Positions 48,743 to 57,923 of a stretch of DNA of 64,000 bases are shown in pieces. Each line of letters starts with the position of its first letter. Position 1 is the stretch's first letter. Where the stretch lies: NCBI GenBank assembly GCA_031277105.1, contig JAISLW010000268.1:1-64000 (forward strand), in the 5' to 3' direction. Position numbers and translations under genes: made by a program. The notes beneath the pieces are model-generated. The model ran no database searches, had not been told where the DNA came from, and worked only from the letters and a program-made list of their open reading frames with translations. The stretch is from Planctomycetaceae bacterium. GTDB lineage: Bacteria > Planctomycetota > Planctomycetia > Pirellulales > Thermoguttaceae.

Positions 48743-49201
48743 ATGAAAAATCAAAACGTTGCCGATATTTCGGTATTTGAAAATTTACAAAACAACACTA
48801 ACAATTCTTTTGCCAGTCAAATGAACGTATTTAACGGCAATTGTTCAATTGAAAATAGCGCTATCTTTGACAAAGCCGAATCGTTAGTTAAAAAATTTGT
48901 CGCAGACATTGACTTACTTGTAAAAGAAGGTACAGAATTGGTAAAACTCCGAAATTCAGTCATAAGAATGCGACCTAAACGCAAAGATCAACGAGCAATC
49001 GGAGACATATTAGATAAGGAACAAAAACGAATTACACAAGCGTTAAAAGAAAACCCTAACGACCCTGAAGCGTTAGCCGACCAAAAACAAGCCCTATCTA
49101 TACAAAAGGAATTTAACGCCAGCGACAGGGATATGTTTAATTTTATAACAACTAAACCTAATAAAGAAGTATTTCTGGACTCCATTTATCAATATTTTTA
49201 A
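48743..49201 (+). CDS. NQN-ADIS signature family protein (tandem neighbour)
   Basis: MKNQNVADISVFENLQNNTNNSFASQMNVFNGN; shares NPNDPEALAD(E/Q)KQ with neighbour. Confidence 0.88.
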   Translation: MKNQNVADISVFENLQNNTNNSFASQMNVFNGNCSIENSAIFDKAESLVKKFVADIDLLVKEGTELVKLRNSVIRMRPKRKDQRAIGDILDKEQKRITQALKENPNDPEALADQKQALSIQKEFNASDRDMFNFITTKPNKEVFLDSIYQYF

Positions 49202-49240
49202 TTAGTACATTAGGTCGTTAGTAAAAGATATTAAAACAAG

Positions 49241-49282
49241 AACAACGAAAATAAACCATAACATGATTTTATTTTCGTTGTT
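49241..49282. terminator. Bidirectional terminator between convergent genes
   Basis: AACAACGAAAATAA ... TTATTTTCGTTGTT 14-bp stem. Confidence 0.8.
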
Positions 49283-49939
49283 TTATTTATCTTTTTTGAC
49301 TTTTGCTCTTGATGTTCCTTTTGGCACAGCCCACGCTCTGCCGTATTCCGCATCTTTATACAATTTAGAGTAACCTGTAATATGTTTCAACTTTATTAAT
49401 TCTTCCGGCTGCATTCCTAATTCGTTACAAATATCAGCGTCTGATTTGCCGTTTTTCAACATTTCAAAAACCATATTCGACATACCTTTGACCGAATGCG
49501 TTCCTCTCGCTCTGTTATGTCTTACAGTTGCAGCCATCCGCTCGTTTATATTCTTGTCCAACACGACTACAGGCAATAATCCAGCAGAAATATCCTTAAT
49601 ATCTTCCCGCGTTTTCATTGTAAAATAACGATGGAAACCATCTATTATTACAAATTTATTCGTTTTATCATCGTAAACTGACACCGTTGGTTGCGTATAA
49701 CCGTCGGCTTTAATCGACGTGTACAACAAACCCATCTCAATCGGCGCTACCGCATTCGGATTGTAATCATTCGCTTGAACCCGATCCACAGGCACATATT
49801 GAACACAACCTACCGGATGCGGAATCCCACTTACTTCATGGACTACTTTACGCACGTCATTTAATTTCAAATTCCGTTCAACCGTATCCAAACCCTCGAC
49901 AAATTTTTCAATAACCGATTTGACATCATCAATAGTCAT
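49283..49939 (-). CDS. ParB-like nuclease, IbrB-like
   Basis: VQYVPVDRVQANDYNPN, IIDGFHRYFTM, RHNRARGTHSV. Confidence 0.75.
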   Translation of the reverse strand: MTIDDVKSVIEKFVEGLDTVERNLKLNDVRKVVHEVSGIPHPVGCVQYVPVDRVQANDYNPNAVAPIEMGLLYTSIKADGYTQPTVSVYDDKTNKFVIIDGFHRYFTMKTREDIKDISAGLLPVVVLDKNINERMAATVRHNRARGTHSVKGMSNMVFEMLKNGKSDADICNELGMQPEELIKLKHITGYSKLYKDAEYGRAWAVPKGTSRAKVKKDK

Positions 49940-49961
49940 ACGTTAATCTCCTCAAAAATAA

Positions 49962-50648
49962 TTATTTTTTTGCTTTATTACGCGTAGATTTACAAATAAC
50001 ATCCCACCCTTTAGCGTACAATAAATCATGTTCGCCTATGGCGTTAAAGAACGCTCGCTTGCAACCTTTACGAATCCTGTCATGCAACTCGACAATAAAA
50101 TAATTGACCGAATTAACCCAACTCGCTGAATTTTCAAACACCTCTATTTCCGATCCTTCTATATCACATTTCAGAATATCAACACGTTGCATGTTAAATT
50201 GTTCCTTAACAGCATCAATCGTAATGCCAACAACATCAAAATCATCGTCAATCGCTTCTGTTACTTGAAAGGCGTACTTGTTCTTATTGTCATCCAAAGG
50301 CGCTATTTTTAATTTAACATCAGATTTCCACAAGCCGCATTGAATACAACATATATTTGGATACATTGCCGTATTTATTTTTAGCACGTTGTAATTCGAC
50401 GTTTCAGGTTCAATTGCTACTATTTTTGCATTAGGAAATCGATTAGCAAACCAGAGCGTCCTTATCCCGATATTAGCGCCAGCGTCGATTATCGTTTCAA
50501 CGCTATCAAATTGAACCGACCCCATTTTATTTTGTGTTACATCTGCGTTAACATAAACGTCAGACGTATTCGGTCGGACGTAATAAGGGTATCGAAACAA
50601 AGCGTGCGTCTTGCGTTTCAAGACTGTACCGATTGATTTTTCCATCAC
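49962..50648 (-). CDS. FkbM-family methyltransferase
   Basis: IIDAGANIGIRTLWFANRFPNAKIVAIEPE; VDILKCDIEGSEIEVFE. Confidence 0.8.
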   Translation of the reverse strand: MMEKSIGTVLKRKTHALFRYPYYVRPNTSDVYVNADVTQNKMGSVQFDSVETIIDAGANIGIRTLWFANRFPNAKIVAIEPETSNYNVLKINTAMYPNICCIQCGLWKSDVKLKIAPLDDNKNKYAFQVTEAIDDDFDVVGITIDAVKEQFNMQRVDILKCDIEGSEIEVFENSASWVNSVNYFIVELHDRIRKGCKRAFFNAIGEHDLLYAKGWDVICKSTRNKAKK

Positions 50649-50649
50649 G

Positions 50650-51762
50650 TTACGTTTTTGTTTGTTGCTCCTTCTTTTTTAAGATCATACTATGCGTTGC
50701 GTGAAACATGTCAACTTTTACACCCCAAACGTCAACTAAAATAACAGATTTAATCTGCGTCTTAATTGCGTCTAATTCTGCTTCCGTTCCATAATATCTA
50801 TCCAATTTAGCACACGTTTTACGCATTGCTTCTCTATCTTGCGGCTCTACCAAATTATCAATTAAATAATCTTTGTATTCTACCCAACTGCTGAACATAT
50901 ACGGCAATTTATCAGGACAACACATAGAATCTTCTTTTAGTACGCGACATGTATTAGCGCCAGATAACCTGCTAGTCAACCTTGCCCACGTATCAGGCTC
51001 AATTTCGGCTACTTTCAATAACGTAGATAACGCACAATCATGACACACCGATGAAACGCGCATAGCACGCGTACTAAAACCAACAGAATAAAAATAATCA
51101 TATAACGGATTGTACTCAATATTATTGTCGTAAATATATTTCCATACGTCGGTCGTTTTCCAATCATATATTGGGTAAAATCTATAAACTTCTTTGTCTT
51201 TTTTATCGACTAGTATAGTTCCGTTTTTGCCTTTATACGCTACGCTGTTGCAAACCATTTTGTACCTTGTAGGCGATTCGTCCGCTCGCACGCCTGCAAA
51301 CACTACGCCCCGTTGTCCCATACACCGCAAAATACACGTATCCATCGCCGCATAAAAATTATCAAGTTCAATCGAACCTATATCCTTGATACTAATCGGG
51401 TCTTTCGGATGAACCCATTCGTTTTCTATCGCTGGATCCCAACAATAAATATAACGGTCAAACGTCGATGAATTATTTGACAAATGAAACGGTACTTGAT
51501 GCCAACACGGTTTAACGTCGGGATGATACATAACTTTGCGTATATGGTTAATCGTACTATCCCATTCGGCTTCTTGATCTAGAAAAAATGTTTTTAACGG
51601 TAATCTATTTCGCCGCTTCGCTTCTTGCATGACCAAGTGATGAACTACCGATGAATCCTTGCCCCCCGAAACGTTCACCATTACATCGTCAAAATCATCG
51701 AAAGCGTCCGAAATCCGCTTTTGCGCCGCTTCCAACACATTTTGTTTCAAATATAATTTCAT
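50650..51762 (-). CDS. PAPS-reductase-family protein, IbrA-like
   Basis: VNVSGGKDSSVVHHL PP-loop; FLDQEAEW; RADESPTRYKMV. Confidence 0.85.
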   Translation of the reverse strand: MKLYLKQNVLEAAQKRISDAFDDFDDVMVNVSGGKDSSVVHHLVMQEAKRRNRLPLKTFFLDQEAEWDSTINHIRKVMYHPDVKPCWHQVPFHLSNNSSTFDRYIYCWDPAIENEWVHPKDPISIKDIGSIELDNFYAAMDTCILRCMGQRGVVFAGVRADESPTRYKMVCNSVAYKGKNGTILVDKKDKEVYRFYPIYDWKTTDVWKYIYDNNIEYNPLYDYFYSVGFSTRAMRVSSVCHDCALSTLLKVAEIEPDTWARLTSRLSGANTCRVLKEDSMCCPDKLPYMFSSWVEYKDYLIDNLVEPQDREAMRKTCAKLDRYYGTEAELDAIKTQIKSVILVDVWGVKVDMFHATHSMILKKKEQQTKT

Positions 51763-52538
51763 AGCGCTTTTTGACCCCGTTCAACTGAATAATTCCCAAA
51801 TTTAATATATGAATCTTTTCTGCACACAACTAATTCAGGACTAATCGTTCCCAAATGAACCGCTGGAAAATAACCATGCGTGTAATACATCAAAAAATAT
51901 TTACCACCAGGCTTCAATAAATCCATCAATTTTGAATTCGACATTTCCAAATAACCAGGCGTAATATACGACGGCGTACCGTAATCTGCAAAAATAAAAT
52001 CAAATTGCTTGTCCGTATAAAACGATTCAAACGACGCAACACAAAATTCCTTGTCAGGATATAAACGTTTTGCCTCTTTTACCATCGCAGCCGACGGATC
52101 AATTCCGATATAATTGTTGAATAATTGCGAAAACCTGCCTGTCGCACATCCAACTTCCAACACAAAACCATCACCCGAGTACATCTCTTTCATAACAGTC
52201 CCGACTAACTCGTCTTCCTGTAAATATTGCGGGTAACAATAAACGCCGTCATAACAATTTGTAATCTCGTCATAAGCCGACACGTCATTCAACGATCTGC
52301 ACAACCCGTCTATATCGTCAAACCAATACCGATACTCGTTGACATCAAAACAACGCGAAATATCCCCGTTAGGATAACCGTGTTTTTCCAAAAGCGATTT
52401 TAAGTTTTCTTCTACATGCGATTGTACCCGTCGCGTACAATCTACACGTTCTACGTTATTAACTGAATCGCCCCATTTAAGCGACAATAACGATGTTGCC
52501 AAATACTTAAAAGTTGACCAACCCGTATAACGATTCAT
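51759..52538 (-). CDS. Class I SAM-dependent methyltransferase
   Basis: VLEVGCATGRFSQLFNNYIGIDPSAAMVKEAKRLYP. Confidence 0.8.
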   Translation of the reverse strand: MNRYTGWSTFKYLATSLLSLKWGDSVNNVERVDCTRRVQSHVEENLKSLLEKHGYPNGDISRCFDVNEYRYWFDDIDGLCRSLNDVSAYDEITNCYDGVYCYPQYLQEDELVGTVMKEMYSGDGFVLEVGCATGRFSQLFNNYIGIDPSAAMVKEAKRLYPDKEFCVASFESFYTDKQFDFIFADYGTPSYITPGYLEMSNSKLMDLLKPGGKYFLMYYTHGYFPAVHLGTISPELVVCRKDSYIKFGNYSVERGQKAL

Positions 52539-52547
52539 TTTTAACTC

Positions 52548-53543
52548 CTATCTGTAAATTTTATTTTCATCGCCTATCAAAGAACGATTTATAAGATTTA
52601 ACGAGTAATACGTCCAATACCTGTGATCGCCCGCTCTGCAATACACAAACGGCGCCGTATAATACAACTCAATATAACCGTTAAGCAACGTCCACTTCGC
52701 AGCCCGAAATAAATCAGTCTTGTATTGACTCTCTTCCGCATCTTCTTTTACTACCGCGTACTCATGCGGCGCTGTTTTCGCATACGTCCTAGCAAAACGC
52801 CACTTCGCATTTTCAACAAATTCCAAAAACTCTGCCTGCGTCATCATCGGTTGCAACGGTTGCGGCAACTCAAACGGATCGTCAAATATACCAAACCAAC
52901 CTTTACTAGCATACTCGCGACGTATCGCTTCAAATCCAATCTTATTACTTATAATCAACCGCTTCTCATCTACAAAATCAGGACAAATTAAATCACTGTC
53001 CCTGTAATCCGCTACGCCGCGTCTGCCGGCAGTTTTGGCAATTGATCCCGTATCAACACAATTTTTCCAACCGTACTTCAACACTTCCGCAGCAAACGCT
53101 ACATCGTCTAATTTATATCGCGGCTCATACGGCATCCTGCCAATCATCCGCTGAACTAACGGATTCAATACAAAACCGCCGCCAATTCGCATTACGCCTG
53201 ACTTGACTATTCCGTCCTTGTCCGTTAAATTGTCTGCCTTGTCCGCTACTGCAACTATGCCAACGCCAGGTTCAGCGCTACGCAACAACGCAGAATCAAA
53301 ATCAAAATCATCCGTAAATTGCAAGTTATCAGGAACAAGTACAATAGTCCGCTTGTCGTCATAATATTGACGAATAGACTCCAGCCGCTGTACATAATGC
53401 GGCTCCTGACTATGCACAATCGCAAGTTTATACTTGTCCTTATGCTTCCAATGATAAAACGTATACAAAAAACGACGTATCACCGAACACCGCGAAGCAG
53501 ACCAATTCGTATGCAAAACCAATAATTGTTTCTCATTACTCAT
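52548..53543 (-). CDS. Glycosyltransferase-like protein
   Basis: Glycosyltransferase-A-like layout; GIVAVADKADNL...MRIGGGFVLNPLVQRMIGRMPYEPRYKLDDVAFA. Confidence 0.5.
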   Translation of the reverse strand: MSNEKQLLVLHTNWSASRCSVIRRFLYTFYHWKHKDKYKLAIVHSQEPHYVQRLESIRQYYDDKRTIVLVPDNLQFTDDFDFDSALLRSAEPGVGIVAVADKADNLTDKDGIVKSGVMRIGGGFVLNPLVQRMIGRMPYEPRYKLDDVAFAAEVLKYGWKNCVDTGSIAKTAGRRGVADYRDSDLICPDFVDEKRLIISNKIGFEAIRREYASKGWFGIFDDPFELPQPLQPMMTQAEFLEFVENAKWRFARTYAKTAPHEYAVVKEDAEESQYKTDLFRAAKWTLLNGYIELYYTAPFVYCRAGDHRYWTYYSLNLINRSLIGDENKIYR

Positions 53544-53624
53544 ATACTATTTTTCTACCTAAATATGTTAAATTGTTTTAGACCTAGCCACAAAACACAT
53601 ATTTTGTAACTTTTCAATAATAAT

Positions 53625-53652
53625 AGTATGCCTTCTAAAAAACGAAAATTAA
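53625..53652 (-). promoter_or_regulatory. NNGGCATA motif (AAGG variant)
   Basis: Reverse strand TTAATTTTCGTTTTTTAGAAGGCATACT. Confidence 0.55.
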
Positions 53653-53661
53653 AGACAATTT

Positions 53662-54453
53662 CTATTTTTTTTGCTCTAAATACAATTTCATCAACATTTG
53701 ACTGCGCGCTTTACGATGCATTTCTTTGGCAAGCGGTTTAACATCTGCATCAAGCGGAATATGCGTTTCACCTTTAACCGTTTTACGATAATTCAAATAA
53801 TCAGCGTACAATAACCCCAATGAATTTATATTGACCGATTTATACCAATCGTGCATCCCGCCTTTGGATAACGTATGATGCACCGATAAACTGCCGCTGT
53901 AACGATAATTCGTATAACCTTGCAAATAAGAAGTCAAACTCCAACCTTCGTCAAAAACAGTTTCGACCAACGGCAACTTCCGCATCAATTCGGCTACCGT
54001 ATCGTTATACAACATACCGCCGCCTTGATACAACAAAATCTGCGGATCAAATCTATGAACCATATTCGCCGATTTTTGAACTACTTGCTCATACGTCCGC
54101 GCCCAATTAGTCAATACAAAACCAACCCCATAATTCTGGACAATCATTGCAACAACAGGATCAAACCGCGTCCATTGCGTCAACTCTATATCATCGTCCA
54201 AATTACAATACACGTCATAAGACTTGACCTTTTGCAATAGCATTATCCGCGCCTTATTGCAACCCAACCGAATCGGCTCAACAAAAAATTCATCAACTAA
54301 ATCTTTACGAACTTGATCAACATTATTCAAATAATCTTGATACAACAACGCTATCGACCAATCTTTGTATTGCGATTCCCGTATCTGATTAAGTAACGCG
54401 TTAAGATACTCAAACCTATCACTTACCGAAATAATAATAAAACATTTACGCAT
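53662..54453 (-). CDS. Family 2-like glycosyltransferase
   Basis: FIIISVSDRFEYLNALLNQI...YDVYCNLDDDIELT. Confidence 0.7.
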   Translation of the reverse strand: MRKCFIIISVSDRFEYLNALLNQIRESQYKDWSIALLYQDYLNNVDQVRKDLVDEFFVEPIRLGCNKARIMLLQKVKSYDVYCNLDDDIELTQWTRFDPVVAMIVQNYGVGFVLTNWARTYEQVVQKSANMVHRFDPQILLYQGGGMLYNDTVAELMRKLPLVETVFDEGWSLTSYLQGYTNYRYSGSLSVHHTLSKGGMHDWYKSVNINSLGLLYADYLNYRKTVKGETHIPLDADVKPLAKEMHRKARSQMLMKLYLEQKK

Positions 54454-54527
54454 TATTCAACTATTTTCGTTTGATTTTACTTTTATAGATTTACAACAAA
54501 ACGTCACAACAAAATCCTACGATTCAG

Positions 54528-55637
54528 TCAAACGTCCTTAACTGCAATACTGAATTCGCACGTACATTTTGGGCAAATGAAATCTCGGTATTGTTCGGAA
54601 TTATTTCTGTTTTTTGTCATTGTAGCGATGTCGTCTTGTATGCCTTGCGACGCTTTATTTACATCGTCGTCTGTTACTTGTTGCACGTCAAACGTAGGAT
54701 CGTATTTCACTTTAAACATACTTTCAATATCGCTTAAATCTATGCCAGGCAACGCCAATTCGCCATAATCTATATCCAAGTCCTTGATAAAATCCAATAA
54801 ACCCTGTTTAGAAAATGTACCATTCACACTGTTTATTTCGATCAATTTTTTACGGGCTTCCTTTTCATTGTCAGCCTCGACTATAACTACAGGTAAATCT
54901 GGAATAACATATCCCCGCCGCTCCAACTCTTTCAACGCCAATATACGACCATGACCATCCAAACAATTATTCACCCCGCCGTTTTTCCACACAAATAACG
55001 GAAACGAAAAACCATTCAACAATATACTAGATACCAAGTGATCAACTTGTTTCTGATTACGCTTTTTCAAACCGCGTTGAAACGACTCTATATCAGCCAA
55101 CGCCAAAACCGTATCAGTTTGACAAGTAATTGTTACACGTTGCCGCTGCTTGCCAAACGTTACACTGTTGCCATGCAAATCAACTAGATTAGGACAAACG
55201 TTAAAATATTTGATGTTAGATTTCGCCAAAAATTTGCCTGCCCATTGCGAAGCCGTACCTGAACCTTTAACAGCGCTACTGTTGCCCCTAATATATTGGA
55301 TCAATTTCGCAATGACCAAATTAGGCATATAAAAACAAACGCCATTCCAATCTATACCACTACGCACCCATTGCGAACCTAACCGTAAATCAGAATCATT
55401 CTCACTGTAAAATTGGATTACAGACTCTTTGTTGCGTTCTATAATCCATTCAATTTCTTGACAAAATTGATCGCATAACGAAACGTCCGACCACAAAAAA
55501 ACGCAATCATCACGCCCCGCCAAAATCAAACAATCCAATAAAACCTCAACGTCCGTTACACACTCTATACCGCCAAATTCAACAGACGGTATCGATTTAC
55601 GCAAATATTCCGACTCGCCCTGAACTATATATCGCAT
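54528..55637 (-). CDS. ParB-like domain protein with C-terminal CxxC
   Basis: NCLDGHGRILALKELERRG; C-terminal FICPKCTCEF. Confidence 0.75.
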   Translation of the reverse strand: MRYIVQGESEYLRKSIPSVEFGGIECVTDVEVLLDCLILAGRDDCVFLWSDVSLCDQFCQEIEWIIERNKESVIQFYSENDSDLRLGSQWVRSGIDWNGVCFYMPNLVIAKLIQYIRGNSSAVKGSGTASQWAGKFLAKSNIKYFNVCPNLVDLHGNSVTFGKQRQRVTITCQTDTVLALADIESFQRGLKKRNQKQVDHLVSSILLNGFSFPLFVWKNGGVNNCLDGHGRILALKELERRGYVIPDLPVVIVEADNEKEARKKLIEINSVNGTFSKQGLLDFIKDLDIDYGELALPGIDLSDIESMFKVKYDPTFDVQQVTDDDVNKASQGIQDDIATMTKNRNNSEQYRDFICPKCTCEFSIAVKDV

Positions 55638-56177
55638 CTAAACCTCCACTTCAAATGAATATTGACACTCTGGACAAACAACCGTTACTTTATTATCGCT
55701 TTGTTCCTCGTTTTTTTCCGGCTCTTCCAACCCGATTTGACCGCGTAATTTAGCGTCAATCTTTTCCAAATCTAAACCAGGTATGTTGAAATCCAATAAA
55801 TTCAAATCTAGATCAACTACAAATTGCGAAAAAATCTCTTCGACAAAATCGCCGTTGAGATTATTTACTTCAATTAGTTTCCTTCGCGCGTCCTGTTCAG
55901 TTTCAGCGTCAATATAAACTACAGGAATTTTGGGTATCGTATAACCCCGCCGCTCCATCAATTGCAAAGCTTGCAACCGACCATGACCGTCAAGACAATT
56001 ATTTTCGCCTTTATGTTTCCATATAAAAATCGGAAACGAAAAACCATGCTGATTTATACTCGTAATAATATGTTCAATATTACGCTCGTCATGCGATTTA
56101 ACATCACCCTGAAAATCAACAATTTTCCGATAATCTAATACGTCTTTCACCGCACACGTTATTTTTATTGTTTCCAT
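55638..56177 (-). CDS. ParB-like domain protein (paralogue) with C-terminal CxxC
   Basis: NCLDGHGRLQALQLMERRG; C-terminal VVCPECQYSF. Confidence 0.8.
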   Translation of the reverse strand: METIKITCAVKDVLDYRKIVDFQGDVKSHDERNIEHIITSINQHGFSFPIFIWKHKGENNCLDGHGRLQALQLMERRGYTIPKIPVVYIDAETEQDARRKLIEVNNLNGDFVEEIFSQFVVDLDLNLLDFNIPGLDLEKIDAKLRGQIGLEEPEKNEEQSDNKVTVVCPECQYSFEVEV

Positions 56178-56198
56178 TTATTCCCTCTATTTGTAACA

Positions 56199-57005
56199 TT
56201 AAACATCTATTACATTATTATCTGACCCTTTACTTTTTGATTTGCGTAACAATTGAAGCAATTGGTCTTTTTCTTCTATCGATAACCCAGTCATATCAAA
56301 ATCAGATTGATTTCCGACGTTGATGTTGACCATCGGCTGCTTTTCATCAAAACCTAACGATCTGCCTAACGTCTTGCAAATAAAAATCTGGGCGCTCGTA
56401 TCGCCTTCGTGCATCGCTTTGGCAATTAACGCTAACCCTACGCGTTCAGCCGTATGCGATTGGACTTCTCGTACCCTTTCGGCGAATTCAGGATCGGAAG
56501 CCATCCAACGTTTTACTCTGCGCTCGTTCAAACCCAAATGTTGCGCCGTTATACCGATAAACGCCGATTTTTCCAACGTCGCCAAAAACTTTTCTTTCAA
56601 TTCCGCTATGTCTTCCAACGTAACATCCGACATTACCCACCTCTTATCCTTGTGCATATTCGCATCATATTCCCGATATACTTTGCCCAACCGTTCAATA
56701 CGCCGCCTGTTACGCACACGCTTTTTTGCCAAATAAGCTTTATAACGTACAGGATCATTTTGTTTCATTTTGGCTTTGTTTTGGCGATCCCATTCCAATT
56801 TCGCTTTATGATACTCTTGGTATTTTTTGGGATTCGCTTTAAGATTGGCGTATTCTTTTTTGCGTTGTTTTTTTCGCAATTCTTGATACGCAGCCCATCG
56901 AACCGGATCATTCCGCAACCGTTCCCGATACAACCGCATCTTGTTCCGGCTCGCTTCCCGCTTCAATTGCTGATCTGTCAATTTCAATTCGCCCGACTTT
57001 TCCAT
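56199..57005 (-). CDS. Terminase small subunit-like protein
   Basis: Basic N-terminus; helix-turn-helix FLATLEKSAFIGITAQHLGLNERRVKRWMASDPEFAERVREV. Confidence 0.6.
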   Translation of the reverse strand: MEKSGELKLTDQQLKREASRNKMRLYRERLRNDPVRWAAYQELRKKQRKKEYANLKANPKKYQEYHKAKLEWDRQNKAKMKQNDPVRYKAYLAKKRVRNRRRIERLGKVYREYDANMHKDKRWVMSDVTLEDIAELKEKFLATLEKSAFIGITAQHLGLNERRVKRWMASDPEFAERVREVQSHTAERVGLALIAKAMHEGDTSAQIFICKTLGRSLGFDEKQPMVNINVGNQSDFDMTGLSIEEKDQLLQLLRKSKSKGSDNNVIDV

Positions 57006-57150
57006 TCAATATATCTAACGATTGTGCAGTGTACTGTTCAATTATCGCCATTGACTGCTCAACAGAAGGTAACGCAGACAGATCAAATTGATTCGCTATA
57101 CGCAATAAACGCTGCTTACCCCGACTCAACCGACCTTCAAACTTGACCAT
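56908..57150 (-). CDS. Hypothetical small protein overlapping TerS-like N-terminus
   Basis: MVKFEGRLSRGKQRLLRIANQFDLSALPSVEQ...; start trimmed to MVKF. Confidence 0.45.
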   Translation of the reverse strand: MVKFEGRLSRGKQRLLRIANQFDLSALPSVEQSMAIIEQYTAQSLDILNGKVGRIEIDRSAIEAGSEPEQDAVVSGTVAE

Positions 57151-57178
57151 ACCACAAAGAATATAAAAAGAATTATTT

Positions 57179-57280
57179 AAACTGTTCGTAATTGAATTTA
57201 CGTTTACATTCGCTTGCCCGTAGAGATACAATGCATTGCGTCTCTACTTTAAATCAATGAATTTCAAATACGAGTCGTAT
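57179..57280. repeat. Palindromic repeat copy D with alternative core
   Basis: aaactgttcgtaattgaattt... core GTAGAGAtacaatgcattgcgTCTCTAC ...tttcaaatacgagtcgtat. Confidence 0.7.
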
Positions 57281-57365
57281 AGCGCTTTACCTCCCATTTC
57301 GCCAACCAATAACAGCCAACGAAACCAAAAACACAATTTACCACAATAAAAAAATCACGTGTCAA

Positions 57366-57427
57366 TTTACACTAATTAAAAGTTATATGGTAATATGCCG
57401 ACTTGTCGCAAATAATTATTTTTGCGA
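57366..57427 (+). promoter_or_regulatory. Promoter plus leader hairpin of NQN-family gene 57474
   Basis: TTTACA-N19-TAATAT then TCGCAAAtaattattTTTGCGA. Confidence 0.6.
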
Positions 57428-57473
57428 GTAATTAACCAAAAACATTTATTTAATTTTGTACGGAAGGATAAAA

Positions 57474-57830
57474 ATGAAAAATCAAAACATAGCGGATATT
57501 TCCGCATTCGAATCAATCCAAACAAACGGTCAAACCCAAAATACTACAAATTCAATGGCGATTTTCAACGATATTGCAGACGCTAAAAAAGCAGCAGAAC
57601 GCGTTACAAAAATCGCACAACAAGAAATTAACATACAAACAGAAGCCGACAACGCAATACAAGCGCTAACAGACGTATTACGCAAAGAACACAAAAGAAT
57701 TTACGAAATCCAAGATAACGCAGAACGCGAAAAAGAAAAACAACAACTCAAATCCATCATCGCCACAATGAAAACGCCAAAAATCTACGATAAATCACTG
57801 TTCATAAAAGGAATCGAAACGATACGATAA
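57474..57830 (+). CDS. NQN-ADIS signature family protein
   Basis: MKNQNIADISAFESIQTNGQTQNTTNSMAIFND; RBS ggaagga. Confidence 0.85.
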   Translation: MKNQNIADISAFESIQTNGQTQNTTNSMAIFNDIADAKKAAERVTKIAQQEINIQTEADNAIQALTDVLRKEHKRIYEIQDNAEREKEKQQLKSIIATMKTPKIYDKSLFIKGIETIR

Positions 57831-57849
57831 AATATTTGAATAAACGCTA

Positions 57850-57890
57850 AAAAATAGTTGTCAGATCATAGCGTTTTGACAACTATTTTT
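57850..57890. terminator. Bidirectional terminator between convergent genes
   Basis: AAAAATAGTTGTCA ... TGACAACTATTTTT 14-bp stem. Confidence 0.85.
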
Positions 57891-57923
57891 TAGACACAAG
57901 TACAACTCTACAAATTGATTACG

